Origin: Campylobacter concisus
GTDB lineage: Bacteria > Campylobacterota > Campylobacteria > Campylobacterales > Campylobacteraceae
DNA: 64,000 nucleotides
Assembly (NCBI RefSeq): GCF_003048615.2
Contig: NZ_CP049263.1
Coordinates: 372,001 to 436,000 of the forward strand
Direction of reading: 5' to 3'
This document shows positions 7,485 through 15,687 of this stretch, in pieces. The notes under the pieces were generated by a model, which saw only the letters and a list, made by a program, of their open reading frames with translations, did not search any database and was not told the origin of the DNA. Numbering within the stretch: the first letter of the stretch is position 1; every line of letters starts with the position of its first letter. Both the position numbers and the translations under genes were made by a program.

Positions 7485-8737
7485 TGCGTGTATTTGTCAC
7501 AGGTATCGGCGCAGTCAGTGCTTTTGGCAACAGCTGGGATGAGATGAGGGCTAAATTTCTTGCAGGCAAAAACGCCGTGAGATATATGAGCGAGTGGGAG
7601 GACTATAAGGAGCTAAACACACGCCTAGCAGCACCTATCATAGACTACAAACACCCGCAGGAGTGGGACAGAAAACAGCTAAGAAGCCTCGGCAAGGTCT
7701 CAACTTATAGCGTACACGCGGCCGGACTTGCCTTAAAAGATGCTGGTTTGCTAAATGGCGAAGGCTTGCAAGCTGCAAATTTAGACCCAAGCGTGCAAGA
7801 TGGCAGAATGGGTGTGGCAAGTGGCTCAAGCACTGGTAGCACCGACTCTATACTCGACATGGCAAAGCTAGTTTTGGATATGGATAGCGGCTTTAACGCA
7901 AATACCTACATAAAAATGATGCCTCACACCACAGCGGCAAATATCGCGCTATTTTACTCGCTAAAAGGGCGCATCATCCCTACATCTTCGGCATGTACGA
8001 GCGGTTCGCACGCCATTGGCTACGCGTACGAGAGCATAAAAAGTGGCAGCATAGATATGATGCTAGCAGGAGGCGCTGAGGAGCTTTGCGTGAGCGAGGC
8101 GTACGTTTTTGACAAACTTTACGCTACAAGTGTGAAAAACAGCACGCCAAATTTGACCCCAACGCCGTTTGAAAAAGATAGAGATGGCTTGGTGCTTGGC
8201 GAGGGGGCTGGATTTTTAGTGCTTGAAAGCGAAGAGAGCGCCTTAAAAAGAGGAGCTAAAATTTACGCTGAGGTCGTTGGCTTTGGCTCTACGTGTGACG
8301 GCACGCACATCACTAGACCACAAAGTGCTACGATGAAGGCGGCGATGAGCCTAGCACTTCGCGATGCAAAACTAGAGCCAAAAAGCATAGGCTACGTAAA
8401 TGCCCATGCGACTGCGACAAAACATGGCGATATAGCTGAAAGTATCGCTACAAACGAGCTTTTTGGGGAGGACATCGCCATTAGCTCACTTAAAAGCTAT
8501 CTAGGTCACACGCTTGGCGCTTGTGGCGGGCTGGAGGCGATCGCTAGCATAATGATGATGAGAGAAGAGCTATTTTTCCCAACTATAAATTTAAACCTAA
8601 CTGATCCTGAGTGTGCAAAGCTAAACTACTTAAAGGAGCCAACGCCGATAAAGACGGACTTTGTGATGAGTAACAACTTTGCATTTGGCGGTGTAAATAC
8701 ATCTTTGATATTTAAAAGAGTAGATAACAAATTTTAA
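7484..8737 (+). CDS. apeR: Beta-ketoacyl-ACP synthase, FabF-like (ApeR-like)
   Basis: Second intact condensing enzyme, 417 residues from the ATG at 7484. I prefer this start to the TTG two codons upstream because GGAGG at 7470-7474 sits 9 bases before it and it forms a TAATG overlap with the ketoreductase. Catalytic residues are Cys171 in SSACTSG, the His of NAHATATKHGD, and the His of YLGHTLGACGG, with NNFAFGGVN near the end. It likely pairs with the partial ketosynthase encoded at 9166 for chain-length control, as ApeR does with ApeC. Confidence 0.93.
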   Translation: MRVFVTGIGAVSAFGNSWDEMRAKFLAGKNAVRYMSEWEDYKELNTRLAAPIIDYKHPQEWDRKQLRSLGKVSTYSVHAAGLALKDAGLLNGEGLQAANLDPSVQDGRMGVASGSSTGSTDSILDMAKLVLDMDSGFNANTYIKMMPHTTAANIALFYSLKGRIIPTSSACTSGSHAIGYAYESIKSGSIDMMLAGGAEELCVSEAYVFDKLYATSVKNSTPNLTPTPFEKDRDGLVLGEGAGFLVLESEESALKRGAKIYAEVVGFGSTCDGTHITRPQSATMKAAMSLALRDAKLEPKSIGYVNAHATATKHGDIAESIATNELFGEDIAISSLKSYLGHTLGACGGLEAIASIMMMREELFFPTINLNLTDPECAKLNYLKEPTPIKTDFVMSNNFAFGGVNTSLIFKRVDNKF

Positions 8738-8749
8738 AAAGGATAGAAA

Positions 8750-9166
8750 ATGAAAAGATTAGTTTCATTAGTTGCCGTTTTGGCATTTGCCTCAAGCCTT
8801 AGCGCGAGAGATGACGTGAAGTACCACTCACTAGACTTCTTAAATGGCCCAAAGGCTAAAGAATTTTTGCTACCAAACGTTAGCATCAGTTTTGGCACAG
8901 GTTACACTGGCAAGGTGATCGTAAAAGACCTAACGTCAAACAAAAAGACAAATGGCTTTAACAAAAGCGACGAAGAGGCATGCCAGATCGCACTTCTCTC
9001 TGCTCTAAAGTCATTTCAAGAAAGAGCGGTGAAAGAGGGCGGCACAAAGGTTGTAAATTTGACTGGATATTACAAAAAACAGCCATTTAACTCTAAAACT
9101 CAGTTTCAGTGCGGCAGCGGTTCTTTGATGTCTGGCGTCACACTAAGAGGCGACATCGCGAAATAA
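8750..9166 (+). CDS. Secreted small protein of the 'excinuclease ATPase subunit' misnamed family
   Basis: 138 residues with a cleavable signal peptide (SLVAVLAFASSLSA, then RDD) and two cysteines (in EEACQIALLSA and QFQCGSGS) that could pair in the periplasm. Motifs SNKKTNGFNKSDEEAC, EGGTKVVNLTGYYKKQPF and LMSGVTLRGDIAK match small periplasmic proteins that databases have labelled excinuclease ATPase subunit; no ATPase motif is present. Function is unknown. It lies between apeR and apeC in the operon, so a role in envelope assembly of the polyene is possible. Its stop overlaps the next start (TAATG). Confidence 0.75.
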   Translation: MKRLVSLVAVLAFASSLSARDDVKYHSLDFLNGPKAKEFLLPNVSISFGTGYTGKVIVKDLTSNKKTNGFNKSDEEACQIALLSALKSFQERAVKEGGTKVVNLTGYYKKQPFNSKTQFQCGSGSLMSGVTLRGDIAK

Positions 9167-9834
9167 TGAAATTTCAAGTTGATTTTTATGACGCTATAGC
9201 CTATGGCGAGATCAGCGAGGATCTGGCTAGATATAAAAAAGAATTTGATCTAGCAAAGATCCCGCCCATGCAAAGAAGAAGGCTAAGTAGTGCCGCAAAG
9301 TGCGCTTTTAGCCTACTTAGTAGTTTTGAGAGCATCGACATGCCAGTCATTTTTAGCTCTTATGAGGGCGAGATAAATCGCTGTTTTGAGCTAGAAACTG
9401 CGCTTGCAAAGGCTGAGCCAGTATCGCCAACGTCGTTTTCGCTCTCTGTGCATAACGCTATCTCGTCGCTTCTTAGCATCGAAGCTAAAAATCACAATGA
9501 AATTCTAGCCATTTCTTCTTTTAGCCCAGTAGAAGACGCGCTGCAAGCTGCGTTTTTAAGGCTAAATGACGGATATGAAAAGGTGCTCATCCTTGCCTAT
9601 CATGAGTCTATATCGCAGAGCTATTTTGATGAGAAAAAGCCATCATTTATGCTAGCTCTTGTCGTCTCAAAGGCAAAAGATAAGAGTGTTTTAACTCTAA
9701 AAAGAGTGGAAAAAGAAGAAGAAATTTCAGAAAATTTACTGCAAAGCTTCATCGTAAATTTTGACCCAAATGTGGCAAAAACGTGGCAAAGTAGCAGTCA
9801 TTTCGCGTCTTGGAATTTTAGCTATGAGCCTTAA
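9166..9834 (+). CDS. apeC: Partial ketosynthase, chain-length-factor-like (ApeC-like)
   Basis: 222 residues from the ATG at 9166; an earlier in-frame ATG at 9109 lies inside the upstream gene and is unlikely. It covers only the N-terminal half of a ketosynthase fold (PF13723-like), with PPMQRRRLSSAAKCAF and SVHNAISSLLSI. It has no CTSG-type active-site cysteine and no His motifs, so it cannot condense on its own. In characterised APE systems ApeC forms a heterodimer with ApeR. The last 11 bases overlap the acyltransferase gene. Confidence 0.8.
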   Translation: MKFQVDFYDAIAYGEISEDLARYKKEFDLAKIPPMQRRRLSSAAKCAFSLLSSFESIDMPVIFSSYEGEINRCFELETALAKAEPVSPTSFSLSVHNAISSLLSIEAKNHNEILAISSFSPVEDALQAAFLRLNDGYEKVLILAYHESISQSYFDEKKPSFMLALVVSKAKDKSVLTLKRVEKEEEISENLLQSFIVNFDPNVAKTWQSSSHFASWNFSYEP

Positions 9835-10570
9835 AATTTTAAGAGCTGGATTTTTATTTTTCTTTTTTGCGCTAATTTGCATAAGCGGCGACCTTTTGCT
9901 AGTGCCAGTCGTGCTTTTGGGGCTAAATAAATTTAAATTTGTGCAAAATTTATGCCGAGATCTTGTTAGAGTTTCTTGGGGATTTTTTATAAAAGTTACT
10001 AAAATTTGTGGGTATCTGGACTATAAATTTGAGCTTAGCAAGCTAAATGGCGGCTCAAATTTAGTCATCGCAAACCACCCTTCGCTGCTTGATGTGGTCT
10101 TTTTGGTCTCAAAATTTAAAAGGATAAACTGCATCGTAAAGGGCGAGCTTGGCAAAAATATATTTTTATTTGCGGCTATTAGGGCGTGCAATTACATACC
10201 AAACACAAATAACGAGGAATTTTTACAAAAAAGCGTAGATGTTTTAAAAAGCGGCGAAAATTTGCTCATTTTCCCAGAGGGTACGCGCACGAAAGAGGAG
10301 ATCATCTTTCATAAAGCAGCCGCATACATGGGCATAAAAGGCGCGTCTAATGTGGTTTGCGTTGGCATAAATATGGCTCCAAGAAGCCTTAGAAAAAATG
10401 AGCCATGGTACAAAACGCCAGATGAAAAGATAAAGTACGTCTTTAAGGAGCTAAAGAAATTTGAAGTTGGTGAGTTTTTAAAAGATAGGCCAAGCCCCGT
10501 AAGGGCCAGGGCGCTACACGAAGAGATAAGTAAAATTTATAAGGAGGAATTTAGTGAAAGAACTAGTTAA
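9824..10570 (+). CDS. apeD: 1-acyl-glycerol-phosphate acyltransferase-type protein (ApeD-like)
   Basis: LPLAT/PlsC-family membrane-bound acyltransferase of 248 residues, thought to move the finished polyene or a fatty acyl chain to a lipid acceptor. It has an N-terminal membrane segment (about 7-33), the catalytic motif NHPSLLD at 84-90 (HxxxxD) and FPEGTR at 150-155. I take the ATG at 9824, giving the usual N-terminal length; an ATG at 9761 would add 21 residues that overlap apeC. It overlaps the next gene by 17 bases. Confidence 0.85.
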   Translation: MSLKILRAGFLFFFFALICISGDLLLVPVVLLGLNKFKFVQNLCRDLVRVSWGFFIKVTKICGYLDYKFELSKLNGGSNLVIANHPSLLDVVFLVSKFKRINCIVKGELGKNIFLFAAIRACNYIPNTNNEEFLQKSVDVLKSGENLLIFPEGTRTKEEIIFHKAAAYMGIKGASNVVCVGINMAPRSLRKNEPWYKTPDEKIKYVFKELKKFEVGEFLKDRPSPVRARALHEEISKIYKEEFSERTS

Positions 10571-10811
10571 TGAGATAAAAGAGCTGATCATCACAAGCTT
10601 AAATTTAGAGGATATGAAACCAAGCGATATCGACGAGAACGCACCGCTTTTTAGCGAGGGGCTCGGGCTTGACAGCGTCGATGCGCTAGAGCTTGGGCTT
10701 GCTGTGCAGAAAAAATATGGTCTCGTGCTTGACTCAAAGACAGCAAATTTAAAAGAGATATTTTTTAGCGTATCTTCTCTTGCAAAATACATTTACGAAA
10801 ATAGGAAATAA
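10554..10811 (+). CDS. apeE: Acyl carrier protein 1 (ApeE-like)
   Basis: 85-residue carrier protein. Ser41 in GLGLDSVDALEL is the phosphopantetheine attachment site. It has a GTG start with an excellent AAGGAGG ribosome site at 10541-10547, pointing to strong expression. In Xenorhabdus APE synthesis one ACP carries the aryl starter and the other is used for elongation; the GLGLDSVDALEL variant is the ApeE type. Confidence 0.92.
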   Translation: MKELVNEIKELIITSLNLEDMKPSDIDENAPLFSEGLGLDSVDALELGLAVQKKYGLVLDSKTANLKEIFFSVSSLAKYIYENRK

Positions 10812-10813
10812 CA

Positions 10814-11059
10814 ATGAGCGAAGTAGAAATTTTTGAAATTTTAAAGAAGGCTTTGATCGAGCTTTTTGAGATAGATGAGAGCAAGATAAAGCCTGAAACT
10901 AGGATATATGAGGACTTACAGATAGATAGCATAGATGCTATTGATATGATTGATTACATCAAGCGCCAAACTGGTTATAGACTGATGCCAGAGGACTTTA
11001 AAAACGTAAAAACGCTTGATGATATCGTAAAAGCCGTAGCAAAGAAATTTGAAGCATAA
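10814..11059 (+). CDS. apeF: Acyl carrier protein 2 (ApeF-like)
   Basis: 81-residue acidic carrier protein with Ser39 in LQIDSIDAIDMID as the prosthetic group site. It begins 2 bases after apeE and overlaps the membrane protein gene by 11 bases. Two adjacent but divergent ACPs are typical of aryl polyene clusters. Confidence 0.93.
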   Translation: MSEVEIFEILKKALIELFEIDESKIKPETRIYEDLQIDSIDAIDMIDYIKRQTGYRLMPEDFKNVKTLDDIVKAVAKKFEA

Positions 11060-11594
11060 AATAGTAAAAGTAGCGCTAGTTTTAGCAAGCATCGCCTACC
11101 CTTTGGTGCTATTTTTTTGGCAAAAGGGTGCAACATTTATCTTTTGCGTGTTATGCGCTCTTTGGCTGGCTAGGGCTTATTTTGAAAGCGCTAAAACAAG
11201 GCAGGTTTGCTTAGCAGCTGGGCTATTTTTTGCAGTTTGTGCTATTTTTAGAAGTGTAAATTTGGCGCTTTTATACCCAAGTATCGTAAGTCTTGGCTTT
11301 TTGGCGGTATTTTTTTATAGTTTAAAGGGCGAGGCGGTCATAACAAAGCTTGCTAGGCTAAAAGAGAAAAAGATAGATGAAAAAGTCGTTAGCTACACAA
11401 GAGGGCTAACTAAAATTTGGTGCTGGTTTTTCGTTTTTAACGCAGTTTTTGCATTTGTTTTGGCGCAGTTTGAAGATAAAATTTACTGGAGCATTTACTG
11501 CTCATTTGTATCTTATATCTTGATGGGAGTTTTGTTTTTTGGCGAAATTTTATATCGTAAAATTTTTATTTTAAAGAGGGAAAATGGATTTTAA
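11049..11594 (+). CDS. apeG: Membrane protein of APE clusters (ApeG/COG4648-like)
   Basis: 181 residues with a TTG start and about five to six hydrophobic segments (roughly 7-23, 27-44, 53-68, 72-90, 122-140 and 146-168). No catalytic motif is seen. It sits, as in other APE clusters, between the ACPs and the acyl-activating enzyme. COG4648 proteins of this position have no established function. Confidence 0.75.
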   Translation: MKHKIVKVALVLASIAYPLVLFFWQKGATFIFCVLCALWLARAYFESAKTRQVCLAAGLFFAVCAIFRSVNLALLYPSIVSLGFLAVFFYSLKGEAVITKLARLKEKKIDEKVVSYTRGLTKIWCWFFVFNAVFAFVLAQFEDKIYWSIYCSFVSYILMGVLFFGEILYRKIFILKRENGF

Positions 11595-13140
11595 AAAGAG
11601 CCTAAAGGCATTTAAATTTGTAGATATTAACAAGGACCTTTACGAGTATGCAGCTACTTTTGGGGCAAATTTAAAAGAGAAAAATTTAAGCGAGATAGAA
11701 ATTTATTTAAGCCAGAGCTTTGACTTTTGCACAGCTTTTTTTGGAGCGCTAGCTATTGGCGTAAAACCTATCTTGCTTGCAAAGCCGATATATAGCGGGG
11801 ATAAATTTGTCATTAATGATGAAAATTTTGGTGATTTTTTAGACTTTAGTAAGAGCATGGAGCTAAAATTTGATCAAAATTCTACATTTTTTCTCCAGAC
11901 CTCAGGCTCAAGTGGAGCTAGTAAAAATATCCAAAAAAGCCTTGGCGCGATGATAGATGAGGGACTATTTTTAAAAGATGAGCTGGGATTTAGCAGGGAG
12001 GATAAATTTTTTGCTAGCGTCTCGCACCAGCACATGTTTGGCCTTACATTTAAGATCTTTTTGCCGCTTATATCTGGAGCAAAGGCTGTTAGCAAGGAGC
12101 TAAACTACCCAGAAGCGATCTTTGAGCTTGATCTTACAAATTTAAGCTTTGTAACAAGCCCAGTCTTGCTTCAAACGCTAGTTTCTAGCCCAAGAGCAGC
12201 TGAAATTTCAGGGCTAAAAAACATCATCTGCGCAGGTTCAGCACTAAAGAGCGAGCTAAGAGCAAAGATAGAAAGCTTAAGTAGCGCTAGGATAATTGAA
12301 ATTTATGGTAGCACCGAAACAGGCATAGTTGCTAGAAATTTAGGCGATGAGCTTTTACTTTTTAGCAAGGTAAAAGCGGGTCTTAGCGAGGACGAGGCGT
12401 TAAATGTGAGCTCGCCTTGGTGCGAGTTTTTCCAAACTAGCGACTGGGCACAGATAGATGGCAGCAGGCTCACGCTAAAAGGCAGGATCGATAGGATCGT
12501 TAAGCTAAACGACAAAAGGGTCAATCTAATAAGTATCGAAAATAAGATGTTTGAAAGTGGTCTTTTAAAAGATTGCTACTGCGACACGCATCCTAAATTT
12601 AAGCGTCTAGTTGCGCTTTTGGAGCTTAGCGAAGATGGCGTGAGGCTCTTTAGAGATAGCGGCAAAAAGGGCGTTGTAGCAAGGCTAAATGAGCTTTTAA
12701 GACCTGAGTTTAAAAATAGCGTTAGATATTTTAAGATAGTTAGTTCGCTTTGCAAAAACGCTCAGGGCAAGTTTTTAAAGGCAAATTTCAAGCTGCTTTT
12801 AGAAAAAAACGAGGAGCTTTCTTGGGATAAAAGTAGCGAAGAGGGCGTTTATAAATTTAAGACAAAGCTTAGCCCAGCACTTGGCATTTTTATGGAGCAT
12901 TTTCCAAATTTGCCGCTTTTGCCTGGCTTTGTGCAGCTTGATTTTGTATTTAAATTTGCAAGAGAGCTTGGCGCAGAAATAGGCGATCAATGCGTGGTGG
13001 AGAATTTGAAATTTTTAAAATTTGTAAGGCCAAATGACGAGCTTTGTATAGAAATTTCACAAAAAGATGAGAAGATTTACTTTGAGATATTTTGCAACGG
13101 CACCAAGAGTGCTGGCGGTAGGATAAAGCTGGGCTTATGA
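11584..13140 (+). CDS. apeHI: Fusion of acyl-ACP ligase (ApeH) and hotdog dehydratase (ApeI)
   Basis: Two domains in 518 residues. Residues 1 to about 415 form an ANL-family adenylation enzyme: P-loop TSGSSGASK at 106-114, EIYGSTETG at about 239-247 and a GRIDRIVK hinge near 300. It should activate the aryl acid with ATP and load it on the ACP. Residues about 425-518 form a hotdog domain (GIFMEHFPNLPLLPGFVQLD, with a FabZ-like HFPxxPLLPG motif and catalytic His) acting as second dehydratase. In many APE clusters these are separate genes. It overlaps both neighbours. Confidence 0.9.
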   Translation: MDFKKSLKAFKFVDINKDLYEYAATFGANLKEKNLSEIEIYLSQSFDFCTAFFGALAIGVKPILLAKPIYSGDKFVINDENFGDFLDFSKSMELKFDQNSTFFLQTSGSSGASKNIQKSLGAMIDEGLFLKDELGFSREDKFFASVSHQHMFGLTFKIFLPLISGAKAVSKELNYPEAIFELDLTNLSFVTSPVLLQTLVSSPRAAEISGLKNIICAGSALKSELRAKIESLSSARIIEIYGSTETGIVARNLGDELLLFSKVKAGLSEDEALNVSSPWCEFFQTSDWAQIDGSRLTLKGRIDRIVKLNDKRVNLISIENKMFESGLLKDCYCDTHPKFKRLVALLELSEDGVRLFRDSGKKGVVARLNELLRPEFKNSVRYFKIVSSLCKNAQGKFLKANFKLLLEKNEELSWDKSSEEGVYKFKTKLSPALGIFMEHFPNLPLLPGFVQLDFVFKFARELGAEIGDQCVVENLKFLKFVRPNDELCIEISQKDEKIYFEIFCNGTKSAGGRIKLGL

Positions 13141-14747
13141 AGACGCTCTTTCTCATACCATTTTACAACCATCCAGAAAAGATAAAAGCCCTTTGTGAGG
13201 CGCTTGCAAGATATGATCTACACATTTTGATAGTCGATGATGGCTCAGATGAAGCTTCAAAAAAAGCTTTGCAAAATTTGAGCGAATTTGGTGTAGAAAT
13301 TTTAACTAGAGCGCAAAATGGCGGCAAGGGAGCTGCGCTAAAAGATGGTTTTAGGCACGCTTTGCAAAATGGCTACACGCACGCGTTTCAGATCGACGCT
13401 GACTTTCAGCACGACATAAGCGAGGTATCGGAGTTTTTGGAGCTTAGCAAAAGATATCCAAGTGATCTAATAATGGCTGATCCAATTTACGGCGAAGACG
13501 CGCCAAAGTCGAGGTTTTATGGCAGAAAGATCACAAATTTTTGGGTCAAGATCAACACTTTAAATTTTGACATCAAAGACGCGATGTGTGGCTTTAGAAT
13601 TTATCCTCTAAAAGAGCTTGAGAGTGCGACCCTCCAAAGTAGCTCAAATAGAATGGAATTTGACATGGAGATCTTGGTAAATGCCATAAGATCTGGCGTA
13701 GAGATCAAGTGGATAGCGCTAAAAGTGAGCTACGAAGCTGGCGGCGTTTCGCACTTTAAAATGCTAAAAGATAACGCGCTAATAAGCCTAATGCACGCAA
13801 GATATTTTTTTACTTTAGCGCCATTTTTGCTTGGCAAAGCCTTTAAAGGACAAAAATATGCATGGTGGCAAAAGGGTGAGAGATCAAACGAATTTTTCCT
13901 GCGAGTTAGCCTATTTTTAACTAGAAATTTGCCTATATTTCTCATAAAACCTATCGTTATTATCGTCGTTTGCTTTTACTATCTCTTTTCAAAAGTTGAG
14001 AGAGAAAATATAAGAGAATTTCTTTTAAATGTAGAAAAATTTAGCGCTAAAAAGCCGGCAACTGGCGTTTTTAGTAACTTTTATGACTTTGGCATAGCAA
14101 TATGTGATAAATTTCGCATCTGGCAAAATGGCGTGCTTGAAAGCGAGCTAGAGCTTAGTAAATTTAACAGCATCAAAGATGAGTTTGAAGCTTCAAAGCG
14201 TGGTAGGATCGTGCTTACAAGCCATCTTGGAAATGTAGAAATTTGCAAGGCGCTCTCACTTAGATCGCCAAATTTTCGCATGATCATCTTGGTTTATAGC
14301 AAGGGTAGTGAGAATTTTTATAAAATTTTAGAGCAGATAAGCAAGGGGCAGATCAAACTAATAAGCGTTGAAAAGCTTGATGCGGCTGCGATGATGCAGC
14401 TAAAAGAGGCGGTTGAAGATGGCGTAAATATCGGCATAATGGGCGATAGGACACCGTTTAATGGAGATAAATTTATAAGGCTTAGCTTCCTTGGCAAGGA
14501 GGCTAAATTTAACTACGGCCCATACTTGCTAGCTGGCATTTTGGGAGTAAAAATGAGCGCGCTTTGGTGCATAAAAAAGGGCGATAAATTTGACATTGAA
14601 CTAAGTGATATCGCTGATGAGATAAAGCTTAGCAGAGACCGCAAGGCAAGCGTCATGCCATACGTGCAAAGCTATGTAAGGCAGCTTGAAATAAGAGCGT
14701 GCAAGAGCCCATCGCAGTGGTTTAACTTTTTTGATTTTTGGAGATGA
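13137..14747 (+). CDS. apeJ: Family 2 glycosyltransferase fused to LpxL-type acyltransferase (ApeJ-like)
   Basis: 536 residues, two domains. The N-terminal part (about 1-235) is a GT2 fold with LFLIPFYNHPEKI, IVDDGSD at 33-39, NGGKGAAL and QIDADFQHD. The C-terminal part (about 250-536) is a lipid A biosynthesis-type acyltransferase with one membrane segment (FLIKPIVIIVVCFYYLFS) and the HxxxxE motif His363-Glu368 (SHLGNVE), followed by GIMGDRTPF. This layout is known from APE clusters and would attach the polyene to a sugar-containing membrane lipid. It overlaps apeHI by 4 bases (ATGA). Confidence 0.88.
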   Translation: MKTLFLIPFYNHPEKIKALCEALARYDLHILIVDDGSDEASKKALQNLSEFGVEILTRAQNGGKGAALKDGFRHALQNGYTHAFQIDADFQHDISEVSEFLELSKRYPSDLIMADPIYGEDAPKSRFYGRKITNFWVKINTLNFDIKDAMCGFRIYPLKELESATLQSSSNRMEFDMEILVNAIRSGVEIKWIALKVSYEAGGVSHFKMLKDNALISLMHARYFFTLAPFLLGKAFKGQKYAWWQKGERSNEFFLRVSLFLTRNLPIFLIKPIVIIVVCFYYLFSKVERENIREFLLNVEKFSAKKPATGVFSNFYDFGIAICDKFRIWQNGVLESELELSKFNSIKDEFEASKRGRIVLTSHLGNVEICKALSLRSPNFRMIILVYSKGSENFYKILEQISKGQIKLISVEKLDAAAMMQLKEAVEDGVNIGIMGDRTPFNGDKFIRLSFLGKEAKFNYGPYLLAGILGVKMSALWCIKKGDKFDIELSDIADEIKLSRDRKASVMPYVQSYVRQLEIRACKSPSQWFNFFDFWR

Positions 14748-15172
14748 GAGTGGAAATTTCACACGTTAGCACATTTAAAGTGGCGTTTTTTGACGTTGAT
14801 AGCATGGAGGTGATGTGGCATGGCAACTACGTCAAGTACCTAGAAATGGCGCGTTGCGAGCTACTTGACAAGCTAGGATACAACTACATCGCTATGAAAA
14901 AAGATGGTTACGCCTTTCCTATCGTAAAACTTGACGTAAAGTACGTACGCCCAGCCTTTTTTAACGACGTCATAAAGGTCACGACGACGCTTAGCGAGTG
15001 CGAAACGTTTTTGAAATTTCACTACCTTATAGAAAATGAAAAGGGCGAAAAACTAAGCGAGGCAAATACCGCCCAAGCTGTCATCGAGATGAAAAATTTA
15101 CAAACTTGCTTTGAGATGCCAGAAGCCCTAAAAAAGGCGCTTAAAGCCTACAATGAAAAGGAGAAAAGATGA
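14744..15172 (+). CDS. apeK: Acyl-CoA/ACP thioesterase, 4HBT hotdog (ApeK-like)
   Basis: About 142 residues of the YbgC type. The motif FFDVDSMEVMWHGNYVKYLE (residues 15-34) carries the catalytic Asp and the conserved HGNYxxYxE. It probably hydrolyses stalled or finished acyl-ACP intermediates. Start choice is uncertain: the ATG at 14744 forms an ATGA overlap with apeJ, while a GTG at 14750 is better spaced from GGAG at 14740-14743; a TTG at 14738 is also open. It overlaps the LolA-like gene by 4 bases. Confidence 0.87.
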   Translation: MRVEISHVSTFKVAFFDVDSMEVMWHGNYVKYLEMARCELLDKLGYNYIAMKKDGYAFPIVKLDVKYVRPAFFNDVIKVTTTLSECETFLKFHYLIENEKGEKLSEANTAQAVIEMKNLQTCFEMPEALKKALKAYNEKEKR

Positions 15173-15687
15173 GAAAAATAGCTCTTTTTTTAGCCATTTT
15201 TATATCTTGCTTTGGCTATGAGCTGGATGAGCTTAAAAATATAGTAAAAACAGATAAAGTAAGCGGAAATTTCACACAGACAAAGAGTCTGGCTGGCTTT
15301 AACAAAAGTATAAAAAGCACGGGCGAGTTTAGGCTCGAAAATGGCGGTCTTTACTGGGATACGCTTGAGCCTGTTACTTCAAAGGTTTTTATAAATAAAG
15401 ATGGCATTTTTAAAAACGAAAATGGCAAGCTTGAAAAGACGAGCGCAAATTTTGATGAAAAGCTCTTTTTAGCTATTATCAGCCTCGATGAAAACGAGCT
15501 TAGGAAAGAATTTGACATAAAGACAAGTGGCAGCCTAAAAGAGTGGAGCATAGAGCTAAGCCCTAAAAATTTACTCTTTAAACAAATTTTTAAATCCATA
15601 AAGATAAGTGGCGATGAGGCGGTAAAAAAGATCGAGCTTGACGAGGTAAGCGGCGATAAAACGCTAAATGAGTTTAGTATAAAATGA
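15169..15687 (+). CDS. apeL: LolA-like outer-membrane lipoprotein carrier (ApeL-like)
   Basis: 172 residues with a signal peptide (ALFLAIFISCFG). The mature part has the LolA-like beta pattern VSGNFTQTKSLAGFNKSIKSTGEFRL, GGLYWDTLEPVTS, IKTSGSLKEW. LolA proteins shield a lipid across the periplasm; here the cargo is probably the lipid-linked polyene delivered by the adjacent MMPL exporter. It overlaps that gene by 4 bases. Confidence 0.85.
   Translation: MRKIALFLAIFISCFGYELDELKNIVKTDKVSGNFTQTKSLAGFNKSIKSTGEFRLENGGLYWDTLEPVTSKVFINKDGIFKNENGKLEKTSANFDEKLFLAIISLDENELRKEFDIKTSGSLKEWSIELSPKNLLFKQIFKSIKISGDEAVKKIELDEVSGDKTLNEFSIK

Noticed and set aside
9109-9165. Upstream ATG for the ApeC-like gene
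   Set aside because: It lies within the upstream secreted protein gene and the added residues (MRQRFFDVWRHTKRRHREI) have no family match; the ATG at 9166 forms a normal TAATG overlap.
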